A stretch of 64,000 nt of DNA, from positions 4,774,001-4,838,000 of the forward strand of contig NZ_CP108677.1 of the NCBI RefSeq assembly GCF_035994945.1. Direction: 5' to 3'. The notes under the pieces were generated by a model that was not told the DNA's origin, ran no database searches, and worked only from the letters and a program-made list of their open reading frames with translations. Origin of the DNA: Streptomyces sp. NBC_01216. GTDB taxonomy: Bacteria; Actinomycetota; Actinomycetes; Streptomycetales; Streptomycetaceae. Positions 53,220 through 63,900 of this stretch are shown here, piece by piece (the first letter of the stretch is position 1; every line of letters begins with the position of its first letter). Made by a program: the position numbers and the translations under genes.

Positions 53220-53576
53220 ATGGCAGTGAAGACGATCGAGGAAGCGGACCGGAAGGCCCGGAACATGGTGCACGGCTGGTGCGCGGCGGCCACGGCCGTG
53301 AGCTGGGTGCCGGGCAGCACGTTCGTGCTCGGCATGGCGGACATGAAGATGGTGAACGACGTCGCCAAGGTCTACCGGGTGCAGTCGTTCAGCATCGAAG
53401 GGGTCAGTGCGGCCATCGGTGGGGCCGTGGCCGGGCGTGGCGCGTCGGAAGCCGCGCTGGTGTGGTTTCCCGTCGTGGGCTGGGGCATCAAGGCACTGAT
53501 CGCGGGAGGGGTCACCAAGGCGGTCGGGGAGGTCGTGATCAGCTACATGCGCGAGCGGTCGCCACTGACCGTCTAG
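53220..53576 (+). CDS. Small membrane protein, unknown function
   Basis: This 118-residue protein has two hydrophobic stretches (FVLGMADMKMVNDV is amphipathic; AALVWFPVVGWGIKALIAGGV and VSAAIGGAVAG are hydrophobic). It is vaguely reminiscent of DUF697-like membrane proteins (low confidence). ATG 53220 has ggagtc nearby. Its stop TAG lies in the CTAG target of the adjacent IS, but the junction sequence implies that the stop was there before insertion. Confidence 0.6.
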   Translation: MAVKTIEEADRKARNMVHGWCAAATAVSWVPGSTFVLGMADMKMVNDVAKVYRVQSFSIEGVSAAIGGAVAGRGASEAALVWFPVVGWGIKALIAGGVTKAVGEVVISYMRERSPLTV

Positions 53577-53652
53577 GTCCTGTCTGAAGTCCAGATCACG
53601 AATGTGTGGGATCGCCTGCGCGCGACGGGGTGTCCTTGGTAGTCAAGTGGCC

Positions 53653-54144
53653 ATGGCGCGAGGCGATCTCACCGACGAGCAGTGGTCCCTGATTGAGCCC
53701 CATCTCCCGATCGCCGCGGTCGGGCCTATCCCCGACCTGCGGAAATACTTCAACGCGGCGATGTGGCGCTTTCGGACCGGCAGCCCGTGGCGCGACCTGC
53801 CGGAGGAGTTCGGCCCCTGGCAGAGTTCCTACGACCGCTTCCAGGTCTGGGCGAAGCAGGGCATCTTCCAGAATCTGATGGAGATGGTGATCGCGGAAGC
53901 TGCCGCCCGCGACCAGGTCGACCTGGGGCTGGTCAGCGTGGACTCGGCGACAGCACGGGCACACCACCATGCCGCCGGGATGATCCTGGATCCGGAGCAG
54001 CTGGCAGCCCTGGAGGCGGCTGTCGAGGCCGAAAAGGGGTTTGGTGGAAGGACAACAGCCGCAAGACCGGCAGGAAGAGGACCCCGCCCGCGAGGAGCGA
54101 CGCCGGGTTCGCCGACGGTACCGGATCCGCTTGACCGCCGCTGA
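53653..54144 (+). CDS. IS5-family transposase, N-terminal frame
   Basis: This is the N-terminal half of the DDE transposase. It has the IS5 start motif LTDEQWSLIEPHLP, the core MWRFRTGSPWRDLPEEFGPW, and the first catalytic Asp in VSVDSATARAHHHAAG. The frame then diverges into a Pro/Arg/Gly-rich tail, because the real product continues in another frame. ATG 53653 is chosen; GTG or earlier starts are possible. Translation probably shifts by +1 around GAAAAGGGG (about 54031-54039). Confidence 0.85.
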   Translation: MARGDLTDEQWSLIEPHLPIAAVGPIPDLRKYFNAAMWRFRTGSPWRDLPEEFGPWQSSYDRFQVWAKQGIFQNLMEMVIAEAAARDQVDLGLVSVDSATARAHHHAAGMILDPEQLAALEAAVEAEKGFGGRTTAARPAGRGPRPRGATPGSPTVPDPLDRR

Positions 54145-54637
54145 CCTGGGGCGTTCGAGGGGTGGGCTGACCAGCAAGATTCATCTGGCGGCTGACCGGC
54201 GCTGCCGTCCGCTGGCGTTCGTGCTCACGCCCGGGCAGTGCGGTGACAGTCCGCAGTTCGTCCCGGTGCTGGAGAAGGTGAAGGTCCGCGGGCCGGTCGG
54301 GCGCCCGAGGACCCGGCCGGACGCCATAGCCGGCGACAAGGCGTACTCGTCCCGCAGCAACCGTGCTCACCTGCGCAAACGCAACATCAAGGCCGTCATC
54401 CCGGAGAAGAAGGACCAGGCCGCCAACCGGAAGAAGAAAGGCCGCAAGGGAGGCCGCCCCGTCAGCCACGACTCCGCGCTCTACAAGGAGAGAAACACCG
54501 TCGAGCGGTGCATCAACCGTCTCCGAAACTGGCGGGGCATCGCCACCCGCTACGACAAGACCCCAACCAGCTACGAAGCCGGACTGCACCTGTGCGGTGC
54601 GATGCTCTGGCTCCGCAGCATCACACCGCCCTCATGA
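54041..54637 (+). CDS. IS5-family transposase, C-terminal frame
   Basis: This is the C-terminal half of the transposase. It has the linker SRGGLTSKIHLAADRR, the second Asp in DAIAGDKAYSS, and the Glu in KERNTVERCINRLRNWRGIATRYDKTP. It has no ribosome site of its own and is expected as a fusion with the upstream frame by frameshifting. The catalytic residues are intact. Confidence 0.85.
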   Translation: MVEGQQPQDRQEEDPAREERRRVRRRYRIRLTAADLGRSRGGLTSKIHLAADRRCRPLAFVLTPGQCGDSPQFVPVLEKVKVRGPVGRPRTRPDAIAGDKAYSSRSNRAHLRKRNIKAVIPEKKDQAANRKKKGRKGGRPVSHDSALYKERNTVERCINRLRNWRGIATRYDKTPTSYEAGLHLCGAMLWLRSITPPS

Positions 54638-54758
54638 TCCGAACTTCAGACAGGACCTAGTACCTCACACGGCCGTCCCCCTGGACGCGGACATGGAGAT
54701 AGGAGCCGGTAGGCTTCTTCACCTGGAAAGCGCCTCTGGATTCAGTGGGAACAAGGAC

Positions 54759-56426
54759 CTAGCCTCGCGCTTTCACGAGGTGGGATGTCCGAGGCTTGAT
54801 CAAATAAGCGGAGAGTGCTCCTGACCTGCAACGATGGGACTTGTCTAGGGTCCTGTTGGCTGCACGGAAAGAAGCACTCTCCAGGTGAAGAAGCGTATCG
54901 GGTCGTATCCGCGTGTCCGCATCGAGGGCGGCGGCCGCGCGATGGTGTCGCAGGCCGGGGGCGTGCTGCTGGTCGAGACCGTCCGCAAGACTGGCTTGGA
55001 CACCGCGATATCAGCGGCGCTGACGCCGTGGCGGAAGGCTCGGGCAGTGCACGATCCGGGCAAGGTCCTGCTGGACGTGGCCTTGGCGGTCGCGCTGGGC
55101 GGGGACTGCCTCGCGGATGTCGGCATGCTGCGGGCCGAGCCGGCCGTGTTCGGGCCGGTGGCCTCCGACCCGACGGTCTCCCGCCTCGTTGACACCCTCG
55201 CAGCCTCTGGAGAGAAGGCCCTGCGGGCCATCCGTGCCGCGCGGGCCGAAGTCCGCCGACACGTCTGGTGGTTGGCTGGCCGGGAAGCGCCTGATGCCGA
55301 CGGGATGGTGACTGTTGATCTCGACGGGGTGCTGGTGATCGCGCACTCGGACAAGGAAGACGCCGCACCGACGTGGAAACGAACCTACGGCCACCACCCG
55401 CTGATGGGGTTCGTCGACCACGGGCCGGGCGGCACGGGTGAGCCGGTGGCAGCCCTGCTCAGACCGGGGAACGCGGGATCGAACACTGCCGCCGACCACA
55501 TCATCGCCGCCCAACTGGCCCTGTCTCAGCTGCCGAAGAAGTACCGGCGCGGGCGACGGACCCTGATCCGCACCGACTCCGCGGGCGGCACCCATGACTT
55601 CGTGTCCTGGCTCGCCCGGCGGGGACGGTGGCTGTCCTACTCGGTCGGCATGGTGATCACCGAGGCGATCCACCAGCACGTGCTGAAGGTTCCGGCGTCG
55701 GCCTGGACGCCGGCCGTCGAGGCCGACGGCGAGATCCGTGACGGCGCTTGGGTCGCCGAACTCACCGGCGATGTCCTGGACGGCTGGCCGGAGGGCATGC
55801 GGCTGATCGTCCGCAAGGAACGACCGCACCCCGGGGCCCAGTTGCGGCTCACTGATGCGGACGGCATGCGGCTGACCTGCTTCGCCACCAACACTTTGGG
55901 CCGGCCGATCGCCGAGCTCGAGCTGCGTCACCGGCTGCGGGCCCGGGCCGAGGACCGCATCCGCGCCGCCCGAGCCACCGGCCTGCGCAACCTGCCCCTG
56001 CACCGCACGGCTCAGAACCGGATCTGGCTGGAGATCGTGCAGATTGCTCTCGACCTGCTGGCCTGGATGCCGATGCTCGCCCTGACCGGCAAGGCCAGGC
56101 TCTGGGAACCCCGCCGACTGCGGCTCCGCCTGTTCACCACGGCCGGACAACTCGTGGCCACCGGCCGTCGGCGGATCCTCCGCCTGGCCCGCCACTGGCC
56201 CTGGACCAGCCACATCACCGCAGCCCTCGACCGGCTCACCCAACTGCCCGCCCCTGGCTGACCAGCCAATTCCCCGTCCCTACGACAGCAACTCAACACC
56301 CGGAGCAGTGGAACCCGGCGCCACCCCGAGGCGACACTCGGGCCCCGGGCCTGCGCAGCCTTCACCCACGGCACGAAAACGGTCCACCGACTCCGTCGGC
56401 GGACCGTCACGAAACTTCGAGGCTAG
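54759..56426 (+). mobile_element. IS1380-family insertion sequence
   Basis: This element is bounded by ctagcctcg (left) and cgaggctag (right), with partial matching further in (ctttcacgagg / ttcgtgacgg). It contains one complete transposase gene. I see no clear duplicated target. It lies 102 bases right of the IS5 element and 86 bases left of the next one. Confidence 0.85.
54885..56261 (+). CDS. IS1380-family transposase
   Basis: This 458-residue transposase shows IGSYPRVRIEGGGRAMVSQAGG at the start, DPTVSRLVDTL, the catalytic regions VTVDLDGVLVIAHSDKEDAA (Asp) and RTLIRTDSAGGTHDFVSWLARRG (Asp), and ELRHRLRARAEDRIRAARATGLRNLPLH (Glu) with the C-terminal WEPRRLRLRLFTTAGQLVATGRR typical of IS1380. 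Starts at GTG 54885. All residues appear present, so it may be active. Confidence 0.93.
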   Translation: MKKRIGSYPRVRIEGGGRAMVSQAGGVLLVETVRKTGLDTAISAALTPWRKARAVHDPGKVLLDVALAVALGGDCLADVGMLRAEPAVFGPVASDPTVSRLVDTLAASGEKALRAIRAARAEVRRHVWWLAGREAPDADGMVTVDLDGVLVIAHSDKEDAAPTWKRTYGHHPLMGFVDHGPGGTGEPVAALLRPGNAGSNTAADHIIAAQLALSQLPKKYRRGRRTLIRTDSAGGTHDFVSWLARRGRWLSYSVGMVITEAIHQHVLKVPASAWTPAVEADGEIRDGAWVAELTGDVLDGWPEGMRLIVRKERPHPGAQLRLTDADGMRLTCFATNTLGRPIAELELRHRLRARAEDRIRAARATGLRNLPLHRTAQNRIWLEIVQIALDLLAWMPMLALTGKARLWEPRRLRLRLFTTAGQLVATGRRRILRLARHWPWTSHITAALDRLTQLPAPG

Positions 56427-56512
56427 ACAATCCTCGTTCTCGCCGGTCAGAGGCCCTTTCTGTTTGTGTGACCGACTGCCGGACAGTCCACTTCATGAAA
56501 GCGCGATGCTAA

Positions 56513-57410
56513 GGGCTCGTAACACGATCATGAGTCGTGCTTCTTGAGACGTCTCCAGCAGATGAGGCTGCAGGCCAGGGAGACGAAGGCGTCGTGGAGT
56601 TCGGTGCGACGTTCCCAGCGGACAGCGAGGCGTTTGAACTGGTGGAGCAGGGCGAAGGTCTGCTCCACCACATAGCGGAGCTTGCCCAGGCCCTCGATGT
56701 TCGGGGCACCCCTGCGGGAGATCACCGGCAGGGTCCGGCGCTTGCGCAGTGCACGGCGGTTGGGGTCGGAGTTGTAGCCCTTGTCGCCGAGCAGGGCTTC
56801 GGGACGCCTGCGGGGCCGGCCGGGGCGTCCGGCGACGGGCGGGATGCCGTCGACCAGGGCGAGGGTCTGGGTGACGTCGTTGACGTTGGCCGCGGTCGTG
56901 ATGACCTTGAACGGGGTGCCGCGTCCGTCGCAGATCAGGTGGTGCTTGCTGCCCGTCTTGCGCCGGTCGACCGGCGACGGACCGGTGTCGGCTCCCCCCT
57001 TTTTCGCGCGGACGTGAGAGCCGTCCACGCATGCCCTGGACCAGTCCAGCTCGCCGGCCGCGTTCAGCTCGGCGAGCAGGATCCGGTGCAGCCGGTCGAA
57101 GACCCCGGCCTTCTGCCAGCGGTCCAGTCGCCGCCGGCACGTCTGCCCGAGCCGAACCGATCTCCAGCGGCAGCAGTTGCCAGGCGATGTCGTTGTGCGG
57201 CACGTACAGGATGCCCTGCAGGCACAGCCGGTCCGGCCCCGGCCGTGGCCCCGGCGACCGCTCGGGCCAGGGCGGCAGCAGCGGCTCGATCAGAGCCCAC
57301 AGGTCATCGTCCACGATCCACGGCCGGGTAGTCACACCATCCCGAACGGCCGAATCGTCACACCGGTCACGGCCGACCAGGACTCTTCAGCAAGATCGTG
57401 TTACGAGCTC
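56513..57410 (-). mobile_element. IS5-family insertion sequence, degenerate
   Basis: This element has 17-bp inverted repeats (gggctcgtaacacgatc left; gatcgtgttacgagctc right), directly flanked by TAA on both sides, a 3-bp target duplication. Its transposase is broken (see next entry). The right end touches the stop codon of the immunity gene. Confidence 0.82.
56528..57335 (-). pseudogene. Frameshifted IS5-family transposase
   Basis: The first frame (GTG 57335) gives VDDDLWALIEPLLPPWPE and ILYVPHNDIAWQLLPLEIGS. The continuation GQTCRRRLDRWQKAGVFDRLHRILLAELNAAGELDW, VDGSHVRAKKGGADTGPSPVDR (Asp), GDKGYNSDPNRRAL (Asp) and LRYVVEQTFALLHQFKRLAVRWERR (Glu) lies in another frame after about 57150. 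About two bases are missing around GGTTCGGCTCGGGC. The motifs are intact but the gene is broken unless a recoding event occurs. Confidence 0.82.
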
Positions 57411-57937
57411 TAAAGGACTTCGTGCAGCACGTACGGCAGGACCGAACCATCCCTGAAACCATCCTCAAAGAGAGGGATACCGGAGTCGCCACTCAATGCA
57501 CCAAGCAGAAACTCGGTAAAGCCGAACGAATATTCCGACCACCACCCCTGCCAATTGACTACAGTGACCCAGTCGTCAGGTCCCTCCCCCGCAGGCAGGA
57601 TATTGATCTGAGTGCCGGCCATGGTTTCTGCAATCGGGAAAAGTCCACCCGGCTCCGGAAATATTGAATACGGGTACTTTTCGGGAAAATCCAATCTAAT
57701 TGAGTTGAATTCACGAGAAACCCGATCGACGAACCCCCCAAGATTGAGAACCGAACCCCGTGGGTGCGAAACGTAGAGATCGCCATATATCTCGCAGGGG
57801 CCGTACGCCGAGACGAATTCCTTGTAGTCCCTAGGGAGAGAGAAGCCCCTCTCTCCCTCAAACTCCAGCCAGTCCGACGAGATGTCTGAATTCAGCTCGG
57901 GCGGCCCGATGAATTCAGCGAATCTTTCCAGGCCCAC
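57410..57937 (-). CDS. SUKH-family (SMI1/KNR4) immunity protein
   Basis: This 175-residue acidic protein has the SMI1/KNR4 (SUKH) pattern: FSLPRDYKEFVSAYGPCEIYGDLYVSHP, FPEKYPYSIFPEPGGLFPIAETMAGTQI, VVNWQGWWSEYSFGFTEFLLGAL. SUKH proteins bind and block toxin nucleases. It starts (GTG 57937) 9 bases after the stop of the large RHS toxin gene, with gaggag as ribosome site, so toxin and antidote are coupled. The base composition is notably AT-richer than the surroundings, a sign of transfer. The TAG stop abuts the IS5 element. Confidence 0.85.
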   Translation of the reverse strand: MGLERFAEFIGPPELNSDISSDWLEFEGERGFSLPRDYKEFVSAYGPCEIYGDLYVSHPRGSVLNLGGFVDRVSREFNSIRLDFPEKYPYSIFPEPGGLFPIAETMAGTQINILPAGEGPDDWVTVVNWQGWWSEYSFGFTEFLLGALSGDSGIPLFEDGFRDGSVLPYVLHEVL

Positions 57938-57946
57938 TCTTACTCC

Positions 57947-60900
57947 TCACCTACAAACAACCCCGCCAGCAGCGGTGTTAGATACCGTGCAATCCAAACG
58001 AAACCCCTTACGTCCAACAGCTCGGATCAGCAACTCTGTAGGAATCGCCGGCCTGGCACTGTCCCCGTAGATGGGCACCACACCATAGAGAACGGACTCG
58101 TCACTGGTCGCGGCTCGCTCCACAGCATACTCAATCTTCCGCATGTCGGGAGTGTTTGCGGGCGTCTGATACCCAGCGACGAAGTTCCTTAGGGTATCCC
58201 GGGCTCCACCAAGGTTGTCGGCAATCAAATGAAGAGCCGCTGCATTGTGGACGCGACCCGGAACAGTCCCCCGCGTGGCTTGCGCAATTTCTTCGAACCC
58301 GGCAGGTTTCCATTTCGGATTCCTTCTGACCAGTCCAGTGCGAATGTCACCACTGGTGATCCATGCGATGGCTCCAGTGGCCCGACATTCCCCTGCCTCA
58401 GGGCCGAAACGAGCCATCGGCGCATAAAAGTAGGACGGATCAGTGGACGCATAGTCGCGCTGACATGAGTTCTTGGTCCGTTTTCTGCTCTCATCGGTGT
58501 CTGATCCACCGAATCCCCGGTCAGGATCCAGGTCCTGTTCCGGGAACAGCCCCTGCAGAACCTCTAGGCCTTCAGCATCCCCAGGCGAGAGAGGGTCCAT
58601 CGCATCGACGACGGCCTGGCCAATGGTCGCATTGACATGCTGCGCGTTCTCCCGCGACTGCTCCTGAATTCTAGCCTCGTTAATCTGAGGCTTCGGCTTC
58701 GGGCGCGACACGGTCGGCCTCGGATATTCCTTAGGGGTGCCTCTATTTGGCCCGGTGTCCGGCGTGGGTCGCCCTTGCCTCGTACTCGAACCATTTCCAC
58801 GGCCTGCAGATGGCACCTTTCCGCGGCCGTTGGTCGGAAGTTTAGCCTTCCCAGCGGTACGGCAATTCCCGAAGGTCACACATCCACGATTGGCAGGCGT
58901 CGTGTTTCCGTTTACCCGCTTCGGCTTCGCCGAAGGCCGCGTGTTCTTGAACTTCCCGCAGCGGAATCTGTTGCAGGCGTCGAATGTCCGGCTGCGGATC
59001 TGGCCTCCGGTACGCGGATTCGGGCGTGTCCTCGGGGTCGTCGAAGGACGACCCCGAGGGGCGACTCGGGGCATGGCGTCGAATCCTCCTGCCCGCCATC
59101 CACCGCACCTGCACACACCGTTGTGTCCTGTGGGGTCGGTGACGTTGAGGGGATCTCCTTCGGCGTATACGTAGCGGTTGGCTTGTCCTGATGGGGTGGG
59201 GTCGAGTTGCCAGGTGTCGCGGCTGGTGAAGTCGCCGGTGTCGGGTTGGTACCAGCGGGCTGCCATGTTGACGTCGCCGGTCGTGGTGTCGTTCCAGCCG
59301 GACTGGTAGCCGATGGATGGGTTGGTGCCGTTGCTTGCGGTGGTCTTGCCGAAGGGGTCGTAGGCGCGGGAGGCATGGACGGTGGTGCCTTCGGAGTTGA
59401 GGCTGGCGATCAGGTCGGTGTGTTGGTCGGTGACGGTCCACTGGGCAGTGGTGCCGTCGTTTGAGGCCAGCAGGGCCCCGCCTGGGGTGCGGCTGTACTC
59501 GGAAGTGCCGTCGTTGAGCAGGTTGTTGGAGCCGCCGTCGTAGTGGAAGGCGGTCGGGCCGTGGGTCTCGACGCGGTCCAGGGAGTCGTATGTGTAGGTG
59601 CTCGGGCCGTCGCTCACCTTGCGTTCGAAGGCGTCGAATGCGAGGGCTCGTGTGTTAATGCCTGTCCGGATGGTGGCAAGGGTGCCGCGGGGTGTGTAGT
59701 TGTATGTCGCGTGGCCGTCGTCGAGGAGGCGGTTGCGCTCGTCGTAGGAGGCTGTCGTGGTGCCTGCGCGTACGCGGTTGCCGGCCGCGTCCCAGGCGTA
59801 TGCGGTGGTGGAGTCGCCCTTGGTCCAGGAGGCCAGTCGACCGGCGAGGTCGTAGGTGTAGGTGTTCTTGCCCGCTCCCGCCGTGCCTGCTGTCTCCTTG
59901 GAGGTGAGACGGTCGTCTAGGTCGTAGCCGTAGACCGTGGAGATGATCTCGGTGACGCCGTCCGGGGTGGTGACGGTGTCGTCGGCGAGGCGGCCCAGGC
60001 TGTCGTAACTGTAGGTGCGTCGCGCCGACTCAGCCCACTCCCCGGAGCTCTCCTTCTGGACCAAGAATCTCTGTGTGGTCGGGCGACCGGCGGCGTCCCA
60101 CGTGTACCAGATGTCAGCGCCGGTCATCTCGTTCCACAGCCAGTCCAGACGGCCCGCGCCGTCATAGCCGTACTCGGTGGTGTTCTGCGGCGTGGAGCGC
60201 TCAGTCATGGCGCCGTCGTTGTCGTAGATGTAGCGCGTCTCGCCGGAGGGGCCTTGGGCGTGCAAGAGCTGGCCACGGTCGTTGTAGGCGTAACTGTTAG
60301 CGGCGGCTGTGCTGCTGGTGGCGACGCTGGTGAGGCGTCCGTCCAGGTCGTAGCCGAGGCTGCGGGGTTCGGTGGTGGCGGCTCCTGTGCCGGTCTCGGC
60401 GGTGAGGTTGCCCAAGGCGTCGTAGGTGCGGTGGCGCTTGACATTGCCGGGGAGTTGTTCGGTGACGGGCTGGCCGGCGGCGTCGTAGGTGGTGGTCCAG
60501 GTGCGGTCGGTGAGGTTCGGGTGCTGGGGGGTGGTGGGTTCGATGGTGGATTCGGGTAGGCCCCAGGCGTTGAAGGTGTAGGTGGTGGTGTTGCCGCGAC
60601 CGTCGGTGAAGCGAGTGCGGTTGCCGGTGGCGTCGTAGCCGAAGGTGGTAGTGATCTGGTCGGTGCTGGAGGTCTTCTCGCTCTGTCCGGTGAGCTGCCC
60701 CAGTGCGTCGTAGGTGTAGTTGGTGTGGCTGCCGGCCGGTCCGTCTGCGGTGATCTGGTTGCCATCGGCGTCGAAGGCCGCCTTGGCGGAGCGCAGGACG
60801 GTGGTGCCGGTGCCGTAGTCCCTGACCTCGATGACGTTGCCTAGGCCGTCGTAGACGGTCTGGGTCTTGCGGTTGGTGGCGTCGTAGGTCAGGTAGTGGC

Positions 60901-63900
60901 GGCCGAGTTTGTCGTAGTAGAGGCGGGTGGTGCCGCCGGGGGCCGGGGCGGTGACCGTGGTGGGTTCACCGGCCGCGTTGTAGACGGAGGTGGTGGTGCG
61001 GCCCGCAGGGGTGGTGGAGGCGGTCTGGTTGCTGGCGTCGTCCCAGGTGTAGCGGGTGGTCAGGTTCTGCAGCGTGGGATAGCGCTCGATAGTGGTGGCG
61101 GTGAGCTGGCGGCCGAGTTCGTCGTAGGTGGCCTCGGTGCGTGCACCGGTCGGGGTGGTGGCGGAGAGTTGCAGTCCGGTCGGGGTCCAGGTGTAGCGGG
61201 TGATTCCGCCGCCGTCGAGGTTGGTCTGGGTGGTGGTGAAGGGGCTGGGCTCGGAGAAACCGGTCGTGGTGGTGCCCGGTGCGGGGTCGGTCTGGTGGGT
61301 GACGTTGCCGAGCTGGTCGTAGCCGAAGCGGGTGGTGCGGCCCAGGGGGTCGGTCACGGATTCGGTTCGGCCAAGTGCGTCGTAGGTGGTGTGGATGACG
61401 GCGGTGAGCGGCTGGCTGGTGCCCGGCGGGGTGTAGGTGGGGAGGATCATGTCCGTGGCGCGGCCGAGCTTGTCGACGATGGTGCCGGTCACGGCGTTGC
61501 GGGGGTCGCGGGTGTGGGTGAGCTCGCCGAAGGTGTTGTAGCCGGCACGTGTGGTGGGGCGTGTGGTGGTGGGTGTGGCGCCGTTCTGCTCGGTCTGGAC
61601 GGCGGGGGCCTTGGTTTCGACGAGGCCCCCGAGGGCGTCGTAGCGGTAGTCGGTGGTGTATGCGCCGGGGTTGGCGCCGGTGGTGTTGCCTCGTCCGCTG
61701 ACGGTCGATGTGAGCAGGCCACGCTGGTCGAAGGTGTTGGTGGTGGTGCGCAGGGTGCCGGTGGTGTCGGAGACGGTGGTGCGGGTGGGGTTGCCCGCGG
61801 CGTCGTACGCGGTTGTCGTGGTGACGGTGGCGCCGCTCAGGCCGACGGTGCGGGTCTGGCTGGTGACGTGGTCGTCGTTGTCGAAGTCGAACGTGGTCGT
61901 GCGGGCGAGGTCGTCGGGGTCGAGGACGCTCTGGGTGACGCGGGCGGTGGCGTCGAGGGTGTAGTCAAGGCGGGTCTTGCCGTTGCCGGTGACGGTGCGG
62001 GTGATGTTGCCGGCACCGTCGTAGGTGTTGCGTTCCAGGACGATGTCGTGATGGGTGCCGTCGGCCTGGGTGACCTGCTTGGCGGTCGTGGTGGCGGCGA
62101 GGTTGTCGTCGTAGTAGCCGTACTCGACGGTGGCACCCATGGCGTCGGTGGTGGACGAGAGGCGGCCTGCCGGGTCATAGGCGTGGGATTCGAGTACCAG
62201 GTCGCGGGTCTGGCCGGAGGGGTCGCCGGTCCAGTCCTTCAGGATCGTCTGGTGCTTCTGGCCGCGCGGTGTGTAGGTGTGGACGAGGGTGTTGCCCAGG
62301 GTGTCTGTCTCGGTCGTCAGGCGGCCGAGCTCGTCATAGGTGAAGGTCGTGCTGTGTCCTTCCGCGTCGGTGACGCGGTCCTGGCGGCCGAATGTGTCGT
62401 AGTGGTGGCTCGTCGTGCGTGCGATGTCCCCGCCGGTGAGGTCCTGGGCGGTCTCGGTGAGGACCTTGCCGTCCGGGTCGAAGGTCCTGCTGATCTGTGC
62501 CGTGTGGATGCTGTCGGTGATCTCGTTCTTCACCGCACTGCCAGTCTCGGTGACGACGCGGGACATGCCGTCGTAGCCGAAGGCGGTGGTGACGCCGTCG
62601 GGGAAGGTGCCCGAGGTCTGCTTTTCGGAGGTCTTGCGGCCGATGCCGTCGTAGGCGAAGGAGGTCACCAGGCCGGAGGGCGCGGTGGTCTTGGCGAGGT
62701 CGCCGTTGGCGAAGTAGGCGTACGACGTGGTTGCGCCACCCGGAGTCAGGGTGGTCTTGACCAGGCCGGGCGGTGTGGTGCCGCCGCCGACGGGGCTCTC
62801 GCTGCCGGTGGTGTAGGTGGTGAGTGCCTTGCGCCCGTCGGCGAGGGTGACGGTGTCCGTCAGGCCCTTGTCGGTGTAGGTGACGGTGGTCTTGTAGCGG
62901 TTGTCGCCCGGGTTGGCGGAGCGGGCGTCACGGGTGACGGTCTGCTTGCCGTTGCGGGGGTCGAGCGGGTCGTCGGTGTTGTTGTAGTACTCGGCGTAGG
63001 AGGTCCAGCAGGAGTCAGCGTCCCGGCAGGTGGTGCGGGAGACGGTGTTGCCGTGGGTGTCGTGGCCGGTGACGGTGGAGTGGCCGTTGGGGTCGGTGAC
63101 GGTGTGGAGGAAGCCGCCGGTGTCGTACGCATAGGTGGTGACGCCGCCCTCCGCGTCGGTGGACTGGGTGCGGCGCTGGCCGCGCAGGGGATCGTAGGTG
63201 GTGCTGCTGGTGGCGCCCTTGGGACCGGTGACGGTGACCGTCATGGCCAGTGCGGAGGTGCTGGAGCGCTCGCGTGAGCGGTAGTGCCCGGCGACCTGTT
63301 CGGCGGTGAGGCTGTGCTGGTAGATGGCGACTTCGTCGATCTGGCCGGTGAAGTAGGACACCTCTGCGGGGGCGGCGGGCCAGTTCTTGGCGAAGCCGGC
63401 GCCGATGTAGGTGTGGGTGTTGGACTGGTGGCTGACCGCGCCGGTCAAAGTGGCGGACTTCACGCCGTCCAGGTAGAGGGTCTGGTCGGTGCCGGTGGCG
63501 GTGACCACGGCGTGGTGCCACGTGTCGTCGTTGACATTCTCGGCGGAGGCGACCTTCGCCGTACCCAGGCCGGGTGAGTAGAACTTTCCGTTGAGTTTGC
63601 CGTCGGTGCCCACGTAGAGGAGAGGGGTGTAGCTGCCGGAGGCGGTAGTGCCGCCGATGGGGTTGGCCTGGTCGCCTATGAGGACACCGGGTTTGGTGGT
63701 CTTGAACCACAACTCGACGGCGAGGTCGGTGGATTCGTGCAGGATGCCGCCGGGTATCTCGGCATAGCCGTTACCGGACAGGGCGATGGCGGTGTTGTCG
63801 CCGGCGCCGAAGACGCCGTCGGTGTTGAGGGCGGCGTTGGTGTAGGAGCCGGTGCCGTCCTGTGCGGCAGCCACGCTGTGGGCCGTGGTGCCGTTCTTCT

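Larger units (their letters stand above)
53577..54656 (+). mobile_element. IS5-family insertion sequence, transposase in two frames
   Basis: This 1,080-bp element has inverted repeats gtcctgtctgaagt (left) and acttcagacaggac (right). They extend with a few mismatches to about 26 bases. It is flanked on both sides by CTAG. Contains a DDE transposase split over two reading frames that overlap, as in IS5-family members using ribosomal frameshifting. Confidence 0.88.

Noticed and set aside
60896..63277. A 793-codon frame on the plus strand within the RHS gene
   Set aside because: Antisense to the YD-repeat shell; composition is Gly/Val/Ala only. Shadow of the repeat coding sequence.
59100..63300. 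Regular short repeats that could suggest a CRISPR or tandem array
   Set aside because: They are degenerate YD peptide repeats in one continuous protein frame, with no fixed repeat-spacer structure.
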